This document shows positions 7,711 through 15,664 of a stretch of DNA of 64,000 bases, in pieces. Under the pieces are notes generated by a model, which made no database searches, was not told the DNA's origin, and saw only the letters and a program-made list of their open reading frames with translations. The number at the start of each line of letters is the position of its first letter. Position 1 is the stretch's first letter. This stretch comes from Heyndrickxia oleronia (GTDB lineage: Bacteria > Bacillota > Bacilli > Bacillales > Bacillaceae_C): assembly GCF_017809215.1 (NCBI RefSeq), contig NZ_CP065424.1:4373509-4437508 (forward strand), written 5' to 3'. The translations under genes and the position numbers were made by a program.

Positions 7711-8290
7711 TTGGGTAATTCAAATTCTATTATTTTTCTGCGGAGGTCTTTTAGGAAACTATTTAGGTCTAAACACTTGGTATATTGCACTTACAATAGT
7801 GATAATTGCTGCAGAAGGAATAACAATATCTTTATTACTTAACTTAAATGGTGAATTGAAAAAGGAATTAGAATCACATAAGGACACTATTTCAAAGGAA
7901 TTATTAAATAGAAAATCACAGGGACAAAATACTGCTGATATTACAATTTTTCCAAAAAGTGAATTAGTATTTGACACAGGGAGATCTTGTGAATTATCAG
8001 TTATTATCAATACACCCACAGTTATGGGCGAAGATTTCGATTTACAACTACTATCTGACAAAGAAGTAAAAATATTAGTTGCAGGTAATAATACAATAAC
8101 ACCAAAATTTCATTCTGGTAGGTTTATGTATCTAATAAGTGGTAACTTCTCAACAAAAAAAAGTAGTAAATATCAAAAGTATGAATTAAACATTTTGTCT
8201 ATTACTAATAACCAATCTACAAATATTGAAATTTTAGCCCAGAATCAGGAACTTTCCGGAATGAAATCTTTTATCATTCAATCACATTAA
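7697..8290 (+). CDS. Membrane-anchored accessory protein with a C-terminal beta domain (197 aa)
   Basis: The GTG start lies inside the end of the previous gene (14-base overlap) after a GAGG site. Residues 5-22 and 28-48 are two hydrophobic segments forming a membrane hairpin. A short coiled stretch (about 50-72) follows, then about 120 residues of beta-rich sequence resembling an immunoglobulin-like or C2-like sandwich. No named family recognised. As the only membrane protein of the set, it could be an effector or sensor in a superinfection-exclusion system; this is inference from architecture and place. Confidence 0.65.
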   Translation: MQFINWVIQILLFFCGGLLGNYLGLNTWYIALTIVIIAAEGITISLLLNLNGELKKELESHKDTISKELLNRKSQGQNTADITIFPKSELVFDTGRSCELSVIINTPTVMGEDFDLQLLSDKEVKILVAGNNTITPKFHSGRFMYLISGNFSTKKSSKYQKYELNILSITNNQSTNIEILAQNQELSGMKSFIIQSH

Positions 8291-8310
8291 AATAAATGTC
8301 TATTAATTAC

Positions 8311-8340
8311 ACTTCACCTATTAAAGGATGAAGTTTTCTT
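8311..8340 (+). terminator. Hairpin terminator after the accessory gene set
   Basis: Inverted arms ACTTCA-CCT and AGG-A-TGAAGT (one bulged base) are followed by TTTTCTTTT. The site closes the unit that ends at 8290 and lies before the integrase promoter region. Confidence 0.5.
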
Positions 8341-8353
8341 TTAGAAATAAAAC

Positions 8354-8367
8354 AGAACATACGTTTC
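8354..8367. promoter_or_regulatory. LexA-like (SOS) box upstream of the integrase
   Basis: The 14-mer AGAACATACGTTTC matches the Bacillus LexA consensus CGAACRNRYGTTYC at 13 of 14 positions. It lies about 90 bases before the integrase start, in the only promoter-sized gap upstream of it. This would tie recombinase expression to DNA damage. Confidence 0.55.
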
Positions 8368-8456
8368 TTTTCTTAACATTTGTATTTATCCCCCTCTTTA
8401 ACAATACAGAAATATCAGCAATGCTCATATTAGGGAAACAAGGAGTGAAAATATAA

Positions 8457-9621
8457 ATGAGAGAACCCAAAATATACGAAATGACTGGTGGTTACGGTTT
8501 TAGACTGGATATTGGTATTGACCCCGTGTCAGGAAAAAGAAAACAAAAGCGTTTTGGTCCTTATCGAACTAAAACAGAAACACGAAGAATGCTTGCCCAA
8601 AAGATACTCGAAATCGAATCTGGAACCTTTGTTAATCCCCAAAATATTAAAATTAAAGGACTTTTTACTTCAATGGTTAGAACATAAGCACAAGCATGTA
8701 GCTGCTGGCACTTTTGCTCATTACAAACCTTATGTAATGAATCACCTCATCCCTAACTTGGGTAATATGAAAATTGATCAATTAAAGCCTTCCCATATTC
8801 AGGAAATGTATGATTCTTATATTGAAGAAGAAATCCTTTCAAATCAGTCAATAGTTCATATGCATAGAATATTAAATAATGCATTTAATAAGGCTATTGA
8901 ATGGGAATTAGCAATCAAGAATCCTTGCTCTGTAATTAAACCTCCTAAACCAGAGAGAATTCAAATGAAGGTTTGGGATGAAATGGATGTATCTTTCTTT
9001 CTAGACTTTACCAAAGAAAAACGATTTTTCGTTGCCTATTTATTAGCCCTAACCACCGGAATGAGAAAAGGGGAAATTTTAGGATTAAGATGGCAGGATT
9101 TTGATTTCATTAATTCTTACCTTTCAGTAAGACAAGCAGTTACTAAGAAAAAAGGTGGAGGCTATGAATTAGGTCCACTAAAAACGGAACATGCTTATCG
9201 AAATATTTCATTAGACGAACATGTCATTGAACTGTTAAAAAATTATAAGCACGAACAGATGAAATATAAAATGAAAAATCGCATTACCTATAATGATCAA
9301 GATCTATTAATAACCAATTCAACAGGATCTTTTATATTGCCAAGGAATCTAGATCGAGAATGGTTAAAAGACTTGGATGAATCAATGCTGAAAAAGATAC
9401 GATTTCATGATATGCGCCACACACATGCAACTCTACTACTAAAACAAGGTGTTCATCCTAAAGTTGTTCAAGAAAGACTTGGGCATTATTCCGTAACTGT
9501 CACATTGGATATGTATTCACACGTTTTACCAAACATCCAGCAAGCAGCTGCAAAACAATTTGGAGAAAATATATTTGGTAAAAATAATATAAAAAAGTCG
9601 GCACAAAATTGGCACGAATGA
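8457..9621 (+). pseudogene. int: Tyrosine-family integrase interrupted by a one-base frameshift
   Basis: The N-terminal arm-binding domain (residues 1-65, with GYGFRLDIGIDPVSGKRKQKR) reads in the frame starting at 8457. The core and catalytic domains continue in the next frame to 9621. The switch falls at AAAGGAC (8655-8661): removing one G restores a continuous protein of about 387 residues (IKDFLLQW at the join), the usual size of Tn916/phi105-type integrases. Catalytic residues are intact downstream: Arg in TTGMRKGE, the HDMRH pair, His in RLGHYS, and the nucleophile Tyr in DMYSH. It is either a real inactivating insertion, a sequencing error, or (less likely) a recoding site. The gene points at the tRNA attachment site 110 bases downstream. 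Confidence 0.85.
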
Positions 9622-9700
9622 AATGGAAATCCATAAAAAAATACGAAAGTTTGTTTGCATATTATTTAACTAATTTCAGATAAACCAACACATATAAAAG

Positions 9701-9720
9701 CATGTAAAACGATGTAAAAC
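9701..9720 (+). repeat. Direct repeats next to the attachment site (putative integrase arm sites)
   Basis: Two adjacent 10-mers, CATGTAAAAC and GATGTAAAAC, lie between the integrase stop and the tRNA fragment. Short direct repeats here are typical of integrase arm-binding sites; this is inferred from position and pattern. Confidence 0.4.
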
Positions 9721-9730
9721 TACCTAAACG

Positions 9731-9774
9731 GTTTCCTAAACCATGCGTCGGAGGTTCGAGTCCTCTCGGGGCCG
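9731..9774 (+). other. Attachment site: displaced 3' half of tRNA-Arg(CCU)
   Basis: The sequence reads as the 3' half of a tRNA. It has an anticodon loop TT-CCT-AA, an anticodon stem strand ACCAT, a five-base variable region, a T-arm GGAGG-TTCGAGT-CCTCT, and an acceptor strand CGGGGCC plus discriminator G, with no encoded CCA. The matching 5' acceptor strand (GGCCCCG) is absent upstream. This therefore looks like the copy left behind when the element integrated in a tRNA-Arg(CCU) gene, with the intact tRNA expected at the other (left, unseen) end. It marks the right boundary of the element. Confidence 0.75.
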
Positions 9775-9787
9775 TTAATAAAAACTC

Positions 9788-9832
9788 AAAAAAGACAAGG
9801 ATTTCAGTAATTTTGAAATCCTTGTCTTTTTT
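9788..9832 (+). terminator. Strong intrinsic terminator after the att site
   Basis: A 19-base near-perfect stem (AAAAAAGACAAGGATTTCA and its complement) with a short loop ends in TTTTTT. It probably terminated the original tRNA transcript and works in both directions. The following stretch to 10175 (about 340 bases, AT-rich) shows no convincing gene. Confidence 0.85.
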
Positions 9833-10175
9833 CGTATCTGAACTAATGAAAAGAATTGTAACATCTAATGAAGTACAATCGTTTGCAGAATAAGAACAAA
9901 AATAATATGCAAACTAACTCTCAAGGTATGTAAATAGAGATTAGGATAACTCGATTTTCAAAAGCATTTTTTACTTTTGGGTTAGTTTTATTTTGATTTT
10001 TGAAAAGTCTTGAAATCATTTTAATAAATTACACTAATCGCCTATTTAAAATAGATTAATAATAATTTTCTTGTCATTTCCCTATTATTTTTCTAACTTT
10101 GAGAAATACCCTACCTATTAAATACAGAATTATTTGCAGTTAACTTACTTTTGAATTTTTTGAAAGGAAGATTTT

Positions 10176-10691
10176 ATGATATATATTTATAACGACTACG
10201 GTGGAACCCATACCACTTCATTGGCTGCAGCTATTCATTTGCAAATTCTTAAACCACCATTCACATCTCTATCAAAAGAGGAAATTTTAGCAGTTCCTTA
10301 TTTTAACAAACTAAGCAAAAAAGATTTCGGTACGTTTATATTTCATGGAAAAGATGCGGAAGGAAACTCCGTTTATACATTAGGTAGAAAATCGCAAAAT
10401 CTTGTCATTCCTTCACTTTTAAATTTCGGAATTCTTCTATTGAAACATTTCAAAGTGGAGGAACGGATTATTTTTTCTAATACGTCACCTACTGTCCCTT
10501 TTTCTATGTCCTTAGGAGGATTTCTCGCGAAAGGATTAAAATTAAATCGTATCGGGGTTCCATTATTAGTAATGGGAGCCCAAAAATGTGTGAATCATAT
10601 TCATGAATTAGTGGAAAATACCAAACGAACCGCACTTACTCCAACTCATGAGAAAATTATCGTCTTAGAAAATAAACAATATAAAATTTAG
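10176..10691 (+). CDS. DUF3189 family protein
   Basis: A 171-residue protein beginning MIYIYNDYGGTHTT followed by AAAIHL. This is the conserved N-terminal signature of DUF3189, a Firmicute family of unknown function (a beta strand, a Gly-His-Ser/Thr loop and a helix, perhaps a nucleotide- or phosphate-binding fold). The rest has a helix-rich middle and ends near residue 171, a normal family length. The ATG follows GAAAGGAAG. It stands alone downstream of the prophage end. Family recognised from memory of its N-terminus; no function can be given. Confidence 0.7.
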   Translation: MIYIYNDYGGTHTTSLAAAIHLQILKPPFTSLSKEEILAVPYFNKLSKKDFGTFIFHGKDAEGNSVYTLGRKSQNLVIPSLLNFGILLLKHFKVEERIIFSNTSPTVPFSMSLGGFLAKGLKLNRIGVPLLVMGAQKCVNHIHELVENTKRTALTPTHEKIIVLENKQYKI

Positions 10692-11042
10692 AGTAATAAA
10701 AGTAAAGATATCGATTTATACATACTTGCTAGATAAAGGGAAAGGAAAAAATAGGTGTGTATTATTAGTCATATCAAGTTCTTTTGTTTTCTTCCCACCA
10801 ATAGAATCATGTTCATTTAATGGGGGATCTTGTTAATTTTTAAAGCATCTAGATACCCTTTTTTAACCGCTGATTATCCTGTGCATATCTTTTGTTCCCA
10901 CTCACCTATACCACCTGTTTCGTATCCTCTAATTTTAATCATTAACAGCTAATCTACCATTCGATTTAACTTCACAATATTCCATCAAATTTGAAACTTA
11001 CTATTCATTCGTTCGTAAATATAGATAAAGGGGAAATTCATT
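10692..11042. other. Intergenic stretch without a recognisable gene
   Basis: About 350 AT-rich bases between the DUF3189 gene and a small membrane-protein gene. I see no ORF with a ribosome binding site, no RNA gene and no clear terminator, apart from the AAAGGGG site at its end that serves the next gene. Confidence 0.4.
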
Positions 11043-11222
11043 ATGCATAAAAAAAAGTATATTACCTTAATCATACCCGCACTATTTCTGTCCATACTAG
11101 GCATACTTTATCTTCCAGAAAGATATAAAAATTACTCTTTCCTAATATTAGTGTTAGCCTGGACAATTTATTACATATGGATATATTTTGAAAAAAGAAA
11201 AATCCGAAGTAAAACCGAATAA
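11043..11222 (+). CDS. Small membrane protein, two TM segments (59 aa)
   Basis: The ATG at 11043 follows AAAGGGG by nine bases. The 59-residue product has two hydrophobic segments (about residues 7-22 and 32-49) with a short charged turn and a basic tail (EKRKIRSKTE), the topology of a small two-pass membrane protein with both ends inside. No family recognised. It is followed closely by another small membrane-protein gene. Supported by ribosome binding site and clean topology. Confidence 0.6.
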   Translation: MHKKKYITLIIPALFLSILGILYLPERYKNYSFLILVLAWTIYYIWIYFEKRKIRSKTE

Positions 11223-11270
11223 TCCGTTCAAAATGGATTAAATTTTCCAACAATGGTGGTGATAATATTT

Positions 11271-11447
11271 ATGGAAATACAATTTATCTCAGGTTTATTT
11301 CCTATCATTTTTTGGATATTCTTAGTATTTTTATGTATCTACATTGTAAGATCCATTCGCCGCTCATCAGACATAAAAGTTAAGCAATTAGAAAGAATTG
11401 AGAAAAAAGTTGACCAACTATTAAATGAACAAAAAAGGATAAAATAA
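11271..11447 (+). CDS. Small membrane protein with coiled C-terminus (58 aa)
   Basis: I prefer the ATG at 11271, with GGTGGTGATA as its ribosome binding site; the earlier ATG at 11253 lies inside that site. The product has one hydrophobic segment (about residues 5-27), a basic stop-transfer (RSIRRSS) and a heptad-like lysine/glutamate/leucine tail (LERIEKKVDQLLNEQ). Small anchored coiled-coil proteins like this are common in Bacillus and mostly of unknown role. Confidence 0.6.
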   Translation: MEIQFISGLFPIIFWIFLVFLCIYIVRSIRRSSDIKVKQLERIEKKVDQLLNEQKRIK

Positions 11448-11522
11448 TATACAACAACAATGGTTGCAGGATTTTCTCCCCTTATGTCGAATTTCATAGT
11501 AGAAAAAAGTCGGAGGGTTATT

Positions 11523-12095
11523 ATGGATTTACTGACAGGAGAACATGTTAAATTAACTGCACTTCATGAAAGCGATTTAGAGACGATCCTGACATGGTTT
11601 GATGATACAGAATTTTCCCATTTATTTGATGCAATGCCTGCCACTCCCCGCTCAAAATCACAATTAACAAAATGGTTTGAAGAGTTTTCTGATTCAAACA
11701 CCCAATACCTATTTGCGATAAGAAATTTACATACTAGTGCACTGGTTGGATACATTGAACTCGACGGAATTCTGTGGAATAATCGAGTATGCTGGATTGC
11801 TATTGCAATTGGCGGAAAAGATCTTCGTGGGAAGGGATATGGTTATGAAAGCATGAAGCTTGCATTAGATTTCGCCTTTTACGAGCTAAATCTAGACCGC
11901 GTGCAGCTCACTGTATTTGATTACAATGTACCTGCTCTTTCCTTATATAAGAAGCTAGGATTCCAACAGGAAGGAATCTATCGAGAGTTTCTACAGCGCC
12001 ACGGAAAGACGTATGATATGCTATTATTCGGTCTCTTAAAAAGGGAATGGAAGACTAGAACTGAAATTAATGAAAATTTAGCGAAAAAATCATGA
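11523..12095 (+). CDS. GNAT N-acetyltransferase (RimJ/RimL type)
   Basis: A 190-residue acetyltransferase starting at ATG 11523, after CGGAGGG (the frame is open from 11460 but that part lacks a site). The acetyl-CoA loop is visible as GGKDLRGKGYGYESM (about residues 98-112), and the C-terminal YNVPALSLYKKLGFQQEG is the classic GNAT beta-strand end. Family members acetylate protein N-termini, polyamines or antibiotics; the substrate here cannot be predicted. Confidence 0.85.
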   Translation: MDLLTGEHVKLTALHESDLETILTWFDDTEFSHLFDAMPATPRSKSQLTKWFEEFSDSNTQYLFAIRNLHTSALVGYIELDGILWNNRVCWIAIAIGGKDLRGKGYGYESMKLALDFAFYELNLDRVQLTVFDYNVPALSLYKKLGFQQEGIYREFLQRHGKTYDMLLFGLLKREWKTRTEINENLAKKS

Positions 12096-12144
12096 AATTT
12101 CATCCAATGACCTGCATACCTTTTATTAAAAGGGGATGAGGATC

Positions 12145-12297
12145 ATGTTGGATTATGTGATTACATTTGGTGTTCTTATCACAATAATAGGTTTCTCAGG
12201 ATGGACATTTATTTATGGCATTATACAAGCATTAGATCTTGAAGATGCCAATAGAGTCGATCCATTACCAAAGGAACCTGACAATAAGGTTGTCTAA
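12145..12297 (+). CDS. Small single-pass membrane protein (50 aa)
   Basis: The ATG at 12145 lies downstream of AGGGGATGAGG. The product has one hydrophobic segment (about residues 5-27) and an acidic, proline-containing tail of about 20 residues. No family recognised. The longer frame-shifted ORF that overlaps it (from 12239) is the unused upstream extension of the next gene. Support is the ribosome binding site plus membrane-protein composition. Confidence 0.5.
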   Translation: MLDYVITFGVLITIIGFSGWTFIYGIIQALDLEDANRVDPLPKEPDNKVV

Positions 12298-12403
12298 TAA
12301 GCTTTTTAGACAACCTATTTTTTCGGTTTGTATTTTCTTGAGATTTAATACGCTTATGGTAAAATTTTATCATGACTATCGCAAAAAACAGGAGTTTCAT
12401 ACT

Positions 12404-13726
12404 ATGGTGAATTCACGGTACAATCACGCTCTTAGCTATCTTTCAAAATTTAATGGTCGAACAATGAATCGAAAAAATGGGTTTCACCACCAGATTATGA
12501 GAGATTTACTCGAACTATTTTCCATTCATCTATCTGAATTTCAGTTTATTCAAATCACTGGCTCCTGCGGGAAAGGTAGCACTGCACATTTTATTTCAGC
12601 TATCCTTACACAGCATTCCTATCCGCATGGACTTTTTACTGGACCTCATCTCACCCATTATGAAGAACGATTTTCACATAATGGAAAAAGGATTGACCGT
12701 GAGGATTTTATTACCTTAGTAGAAGTAGTTGAAAATAAGCTTAGCAATTATGAGTTTGAGCAATATGTTGCTCATATGCATATTATGATAGTGATCGCAC
12801 TTCTTTATTTTAAGCAACAAGGACTTCAACTAATTGTATTTGAAAATGGAGTAGGAGGAAAAACAGATCCATCCAATGTGATTGATCCACTTATTGCCGT
12901 CTTTACGGAGATTACGATGGATCATTCCCATCTATTAGGAGCAACAATTGAGGATATTATTATCGATAAATCCTGTATTATTAAAGAATCCACCCAATAT
13001 GCTATTTGTGGAATGAATAATGTTCAAGCAAGGAACTATTTATTAAAGCTTGAAGCACTTGATGGAACAAAATTCCATTTTATCAATCGTGATTATGGAT
13101 TTATAATGAAGCAATCTGATAAAAATGGAAGTATATTCTATTATAAAGGAAATTATTTTTTAATAGAAAAACAACAATTACAAATGCTTGGTACCCATCA
13201 GATTCAAAATGCTAGTAATGCACTAGCGGTTAGTGAAGCATTAATAGAGATGGGCTATTCATTTGATAAAGAAAAAATTATGCACGCCCTAAGACATGTC
13301 CAATCTTCATGTAGAATGGAGCTCCTAGAAATAGAAGGACAACAATTCTTGTTTGATGGTGCCCATAATTCACTAGAATTAAAAACCTTAAAAGAAAACA
13401 TCGATTCATTAAACATGCCGATTTCGATTGTTATTATGTCTATCTCCTCCAATAAAGAGATTAGTACAATGCTTCGTTCCATTGAGATTCCTAATGCAAT
13501 CTATGTGTTTACGCCACATCCATTTTTGGAGAGAAATAGCAGCAGCGAAGATATTCATCACACGCTTCGCTCAATTGGAAAAACAAATTATATTTTTCTT
13601 GACAACATAGCTGATGTGTTTGATTATGTATTTCACCAAACACAACGCACAGGAATCGTATTAGTTACTGGTTCTCTATATCTAGTTGGGTATGTAAAAG
13701 ATTATTTTATCGAACATACCACTTGA
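12404..13726 (+). CDS. folC: Folylpolyglutamate synthase/dihydrofolate synthase-like Mur ligase
   Basis: From the ATG at 12404 (AGGAG nine bases upstream) the protein has 440 residues, normal for FolC. The ATP loop is GSCGKGST (residues 53-60), followed by the FTGPHLTHYEER segment typical of FolC (SPHL in most members), a Mur-ligase central domain with an acidic EITMDHSHLLG motif, and a C-terminal FDGAHN motif. FolC adds glutamates to folates. The slightly unusual loop (SCG rather than TNG) and a stand-alone position leave room for a paralogue with another substrate. It converges on the diguanylate cyclase gene, overlapping by 25 bases. Confidence 0.75.
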   Translation: MVNSRYNHALSYLSKFNGRTMNRKNGFHHQIMRDLLELFSIHLSEFQFIQITGSCGKGSTAHFISAILTQHSYPHGLFTGPHLTHYEERFSHNGKRIDREDFITLVEVVENKLSNYEFEQYVAHMHIMIVIALLYFKQQGLQLIVFENGVGGKTDPSNVIDPLIAVFTEITMDHSHLLGATIEDIIIDKSCIIKESTQYAICGMNNVQARNYLLKLEALDGTKFHFINRDYGFIMKQSDKNGSIFYYKGNYFLIEKQQLQMLGTHQIQNASNALAVSEALIEMGYSFDKEKIMHALRHVQSSCRMELLEIEGQQFLFDGAHNSLELKTLKENIDSLNMPISIVIMSISSNKEISTMLRSIEIPNAIYVFTPHPFLERNSSSEDIHHTLRSIGKTNYIFLDNIADVFDYVFHQTQRTGIVLVTGSLYLVGYVKDYFIEHTT

Positions 13727-14763
13727 TTCCTTCCATTCATTTTTGCTTTATATAGCTGTTCATCAGCTGTCTTTACTGCATACTCTAGTTTTGAATTGGC
13801 TGGAAATGAAGCCACTCCAATTGAAATAGTAACTTGACCTATAAGCTCCCCAGTTTTTCTATAGAACTGGGAGGTTTCAACATCTTTTCTAACCTCTTCA
13901 AATGTTTGGAGAGCTTCTTCAAACGTATCTGTCTGTTTAAAAAAAATAAACTCTTCCCCACCGTAGCGGGCTACTATAGTCCTTTGCTGTCTATGTTTCA
14001 ATAAAATCTTCGCAAAATTTCTTAAAACTAAATCTCCAGTTTGATGACCATATGTGTCATTGATCTTTTTAAAATGATCAATATCAATCATAGCAATATA
14101 TCCACCCTCACTGTTTAAATGCTTAAGTGCTTTTATTTCCTCATAAAATCTTTTCATATTAAACAATTTTGTTAATGAATCATGTTCTGCATTAAACTTA
14201 AATTGGTTAAGTAAATGAAGATGATGGTAAGATAGTTTAGTGAAAGCAAATAATATTAATACACTTAATTGAAATGTCACATAACGCATCATATAAAAGT
14301 TTATATCTAAATCGACAAAAAATAAAAATGGAAGATCACAAACTGCCCAAATGATAGTAGAAAAAAATAGCACCTTCATTACTCCAAATTTTCCCCAATG
14401 AAAAAAACGACGGATAATCAAACTCAATATTGCTGGTATGATAATTGAAAAAATAATACCAGGAAATGCCCCCGCTCCACCTAATATAAATCTCCATACA
14501 CTTGCTATAATGACAACTGGAATCGCAAAAATCACTCCATGCATAACAGATATAAAGGAGATGGGAATGGCCCTTAAATCAAATCGAAATTTCTCTTCTA
14601 TCAATATAGGAAAATAAAATAAACTAATAACTGTAAATGAGACAATAATAACATGTAATACTGCATTCCTTATCCCTTGCTTTTTATTTGCAAAATACAA
14701 AGGCTGGAGACATAGATGCATAAATAATATAATTGCTATATTTGATAACATTGTTTTCAGCAC
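13702..14763 (-). CDS. Membrane-bound diguanylate cyclase (5TM-LYT sensor plus GGDEF)
   Basis: Residues 1-185 contain about five or six hydrophobic segments of the 5TMR-LYT type seen in LytS. Residues 195-353 are a GGDEF domain with HDSLTKLFN at its start, a metal-site MIDIDHFKKINDTYGH and the active loop GGEEF, so it should make cyclic di-GMP. The N-terminal sensor resembles that of the histidine kinase at 43877. It is transcribed leftward, convergent with the folC-like gene. No obvious I-site is visible. Confidence 0.85.
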   Translation of the reverse strand: MLKTMLSNIAIILFMHLCLQPLYFANKKQGIRNAVLHVIIVSFTVISLFYFPILIEEKFRFDLRAIPISFISVMHGVIFAIPVVIIASVWRFILGGAGAFPGIIFSIIIPAILSLIIRRFFHWGKFGVMKVLFFSTIIWAVCDLPFLFFVDLDINFYMMRYVTFQLSVLILFAFTKLSYHHLHLLNQFKFNAEHDSLTKLFNMKRFYEEIKALKHLNSEGGYIAMIDIDHFKKINDTYGHQTGDLVLRNFAKILLKHRQQRTIVARYGGEEFIFFKQTDTFEEALQTFEEVRKDVETSQFYRKTGELIGQVTISIGVASFPANSKLEYAVKTADEQLYKAKMNGRNQVVCSIK

Positions 14764-14832
14764 TTCTGTAAACCTTCTTCCAAATTAAACAATAACACTA
14801 ATATAGCAATTATCATTGATAAAAGATAGCAC

Positions 14833-15600
14833 TTAAATCGAACATGAACGATGCCCTAACTCGGAGGAAATTTTTTTAGAAATAATCCTTGTCTTGTCTT
14901 TAATATTCTCTAAATTCCTACCCTCAAAGCGATAATAAGGGCCACTTACCGCAAGAGAAGCGATTACTTCACCGTAATAATTATATATAGGAAATGATAT
15001 TCCGATTGTTCCCTCATCCTGTTCTCCATAACTAACAGAGAAACCATTTCTTTGGATTTCTTCTATTTCCTTCATTAACCGATCTTTACTCAAGAGATCT
15101 TTTTTAAAATCTTGTAAAGTCGTCTTCTCTATTATTGCTTTTCTCTTTTCATCTGATAAATAGGCTAATAGTAATTTGGGGCCGGAACCAAGATAAAGAG
15201 GCGACCTCTTTCCAATTCTTGTATATAGCCGTAATGCATGGGTACTTTCCACTTTTTCAATATAAACAGCCTCATCCTGATGGACAATGACTAAGTGGAC
15301 AACCTCATTTATATCATTGGCCAATTCTTTCATAAAGGGGAGCGAAATCTTCCTTAATTCCAATTGATCCGATACCAATTGTCCTAACTCCATTAGCTTT
15401 AATCCAAGTCTGTAACGCTTATCATAGTCAGAATCCCTTGTTTTCGTTAGAAAGCCACAATATTCTAATGATGACAATAAACGATAGACCGTTGGCTTTG
15501 GTAATTGAACAAGCTCAGTTATTTCCTTTAAGCTCAATTCAGGTCTTTCCTCTGAGAAAAAGTCCAAAAGGCTTAATGCCTTAATAATACTTTGATTCAC
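14833..15600 (-). CDS. IclR-family transcriptional regulator
   Basis: A 255-residue protein with an N-terminal winged helix (residues 1-65, with LSLKEITELVQLPKPTVYR in the recognition region) and a C-terminal IclR effector domain containing EQDEGTIGISFPI. A GTG start at 15600 follows AAAAGGAG. It lies directly downstream of the catabolic operon at 15665-23053 in the same direction, so it probably controls that operon in response to its substrate; this is inferred from position. Confidence 0.85.
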   Translation of the reverse strand: MNQSIIKALSLLDFFSEERPELSLKEITELVQLPKPTVYRLLSSLEYCGFLTKTRDSDYDKRYRLGLKLMELGQLVSDQLELRKISLPFMKELANDINEVVHLVIVHQDEAVYIEKVESTHALRLYTRIGKRSPLYLGSGPKLLLAYLSDEKRKAIIEKTTLQDFKKDLLSKDRLMKEIEEIQRNGFSVSYGEQDEGTIGISFPIYNYYGEVIASLAVSGPYYRFEGRNLENIKDKTRIISKKISSELGHRSCSI

Positions 15601-15625
15601 TTTGTTCTACTCCTTTTCAAGCTAT

Positions 15626-15655
15626 AAAATACTCCCCCTATTTATTAGAGGGAGA
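15626..15655 (-). terminator. Terminator after the saccharopine dehydrogenase-like gene
   Basis: A CTCCC/GGGAG hairpin (CTCCCTCT ... AGGGGGAG on the minus strand) is followed by TATTTT. It separates the catabolic genes from the IclR gene, which has its own ribosome binding site. Confidence 0.5.
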
Positions 15656-15664
15656 GAAACAGGA

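Noticed and set aside
8457..9621. Programmed frameshift in the integrase
   Set aside because: No slippery heptamer, stop context or downstream structure of known recoding sites is evident; an indel or sequencing error is simpler.
12239..12403. Upstream extension of the folC-like frame
   Set aside because: It overlaps a small membrane-protein gene in another frame and lacks FolC similarity; the ATG at 12404 has AGGAG and gives the normal length.
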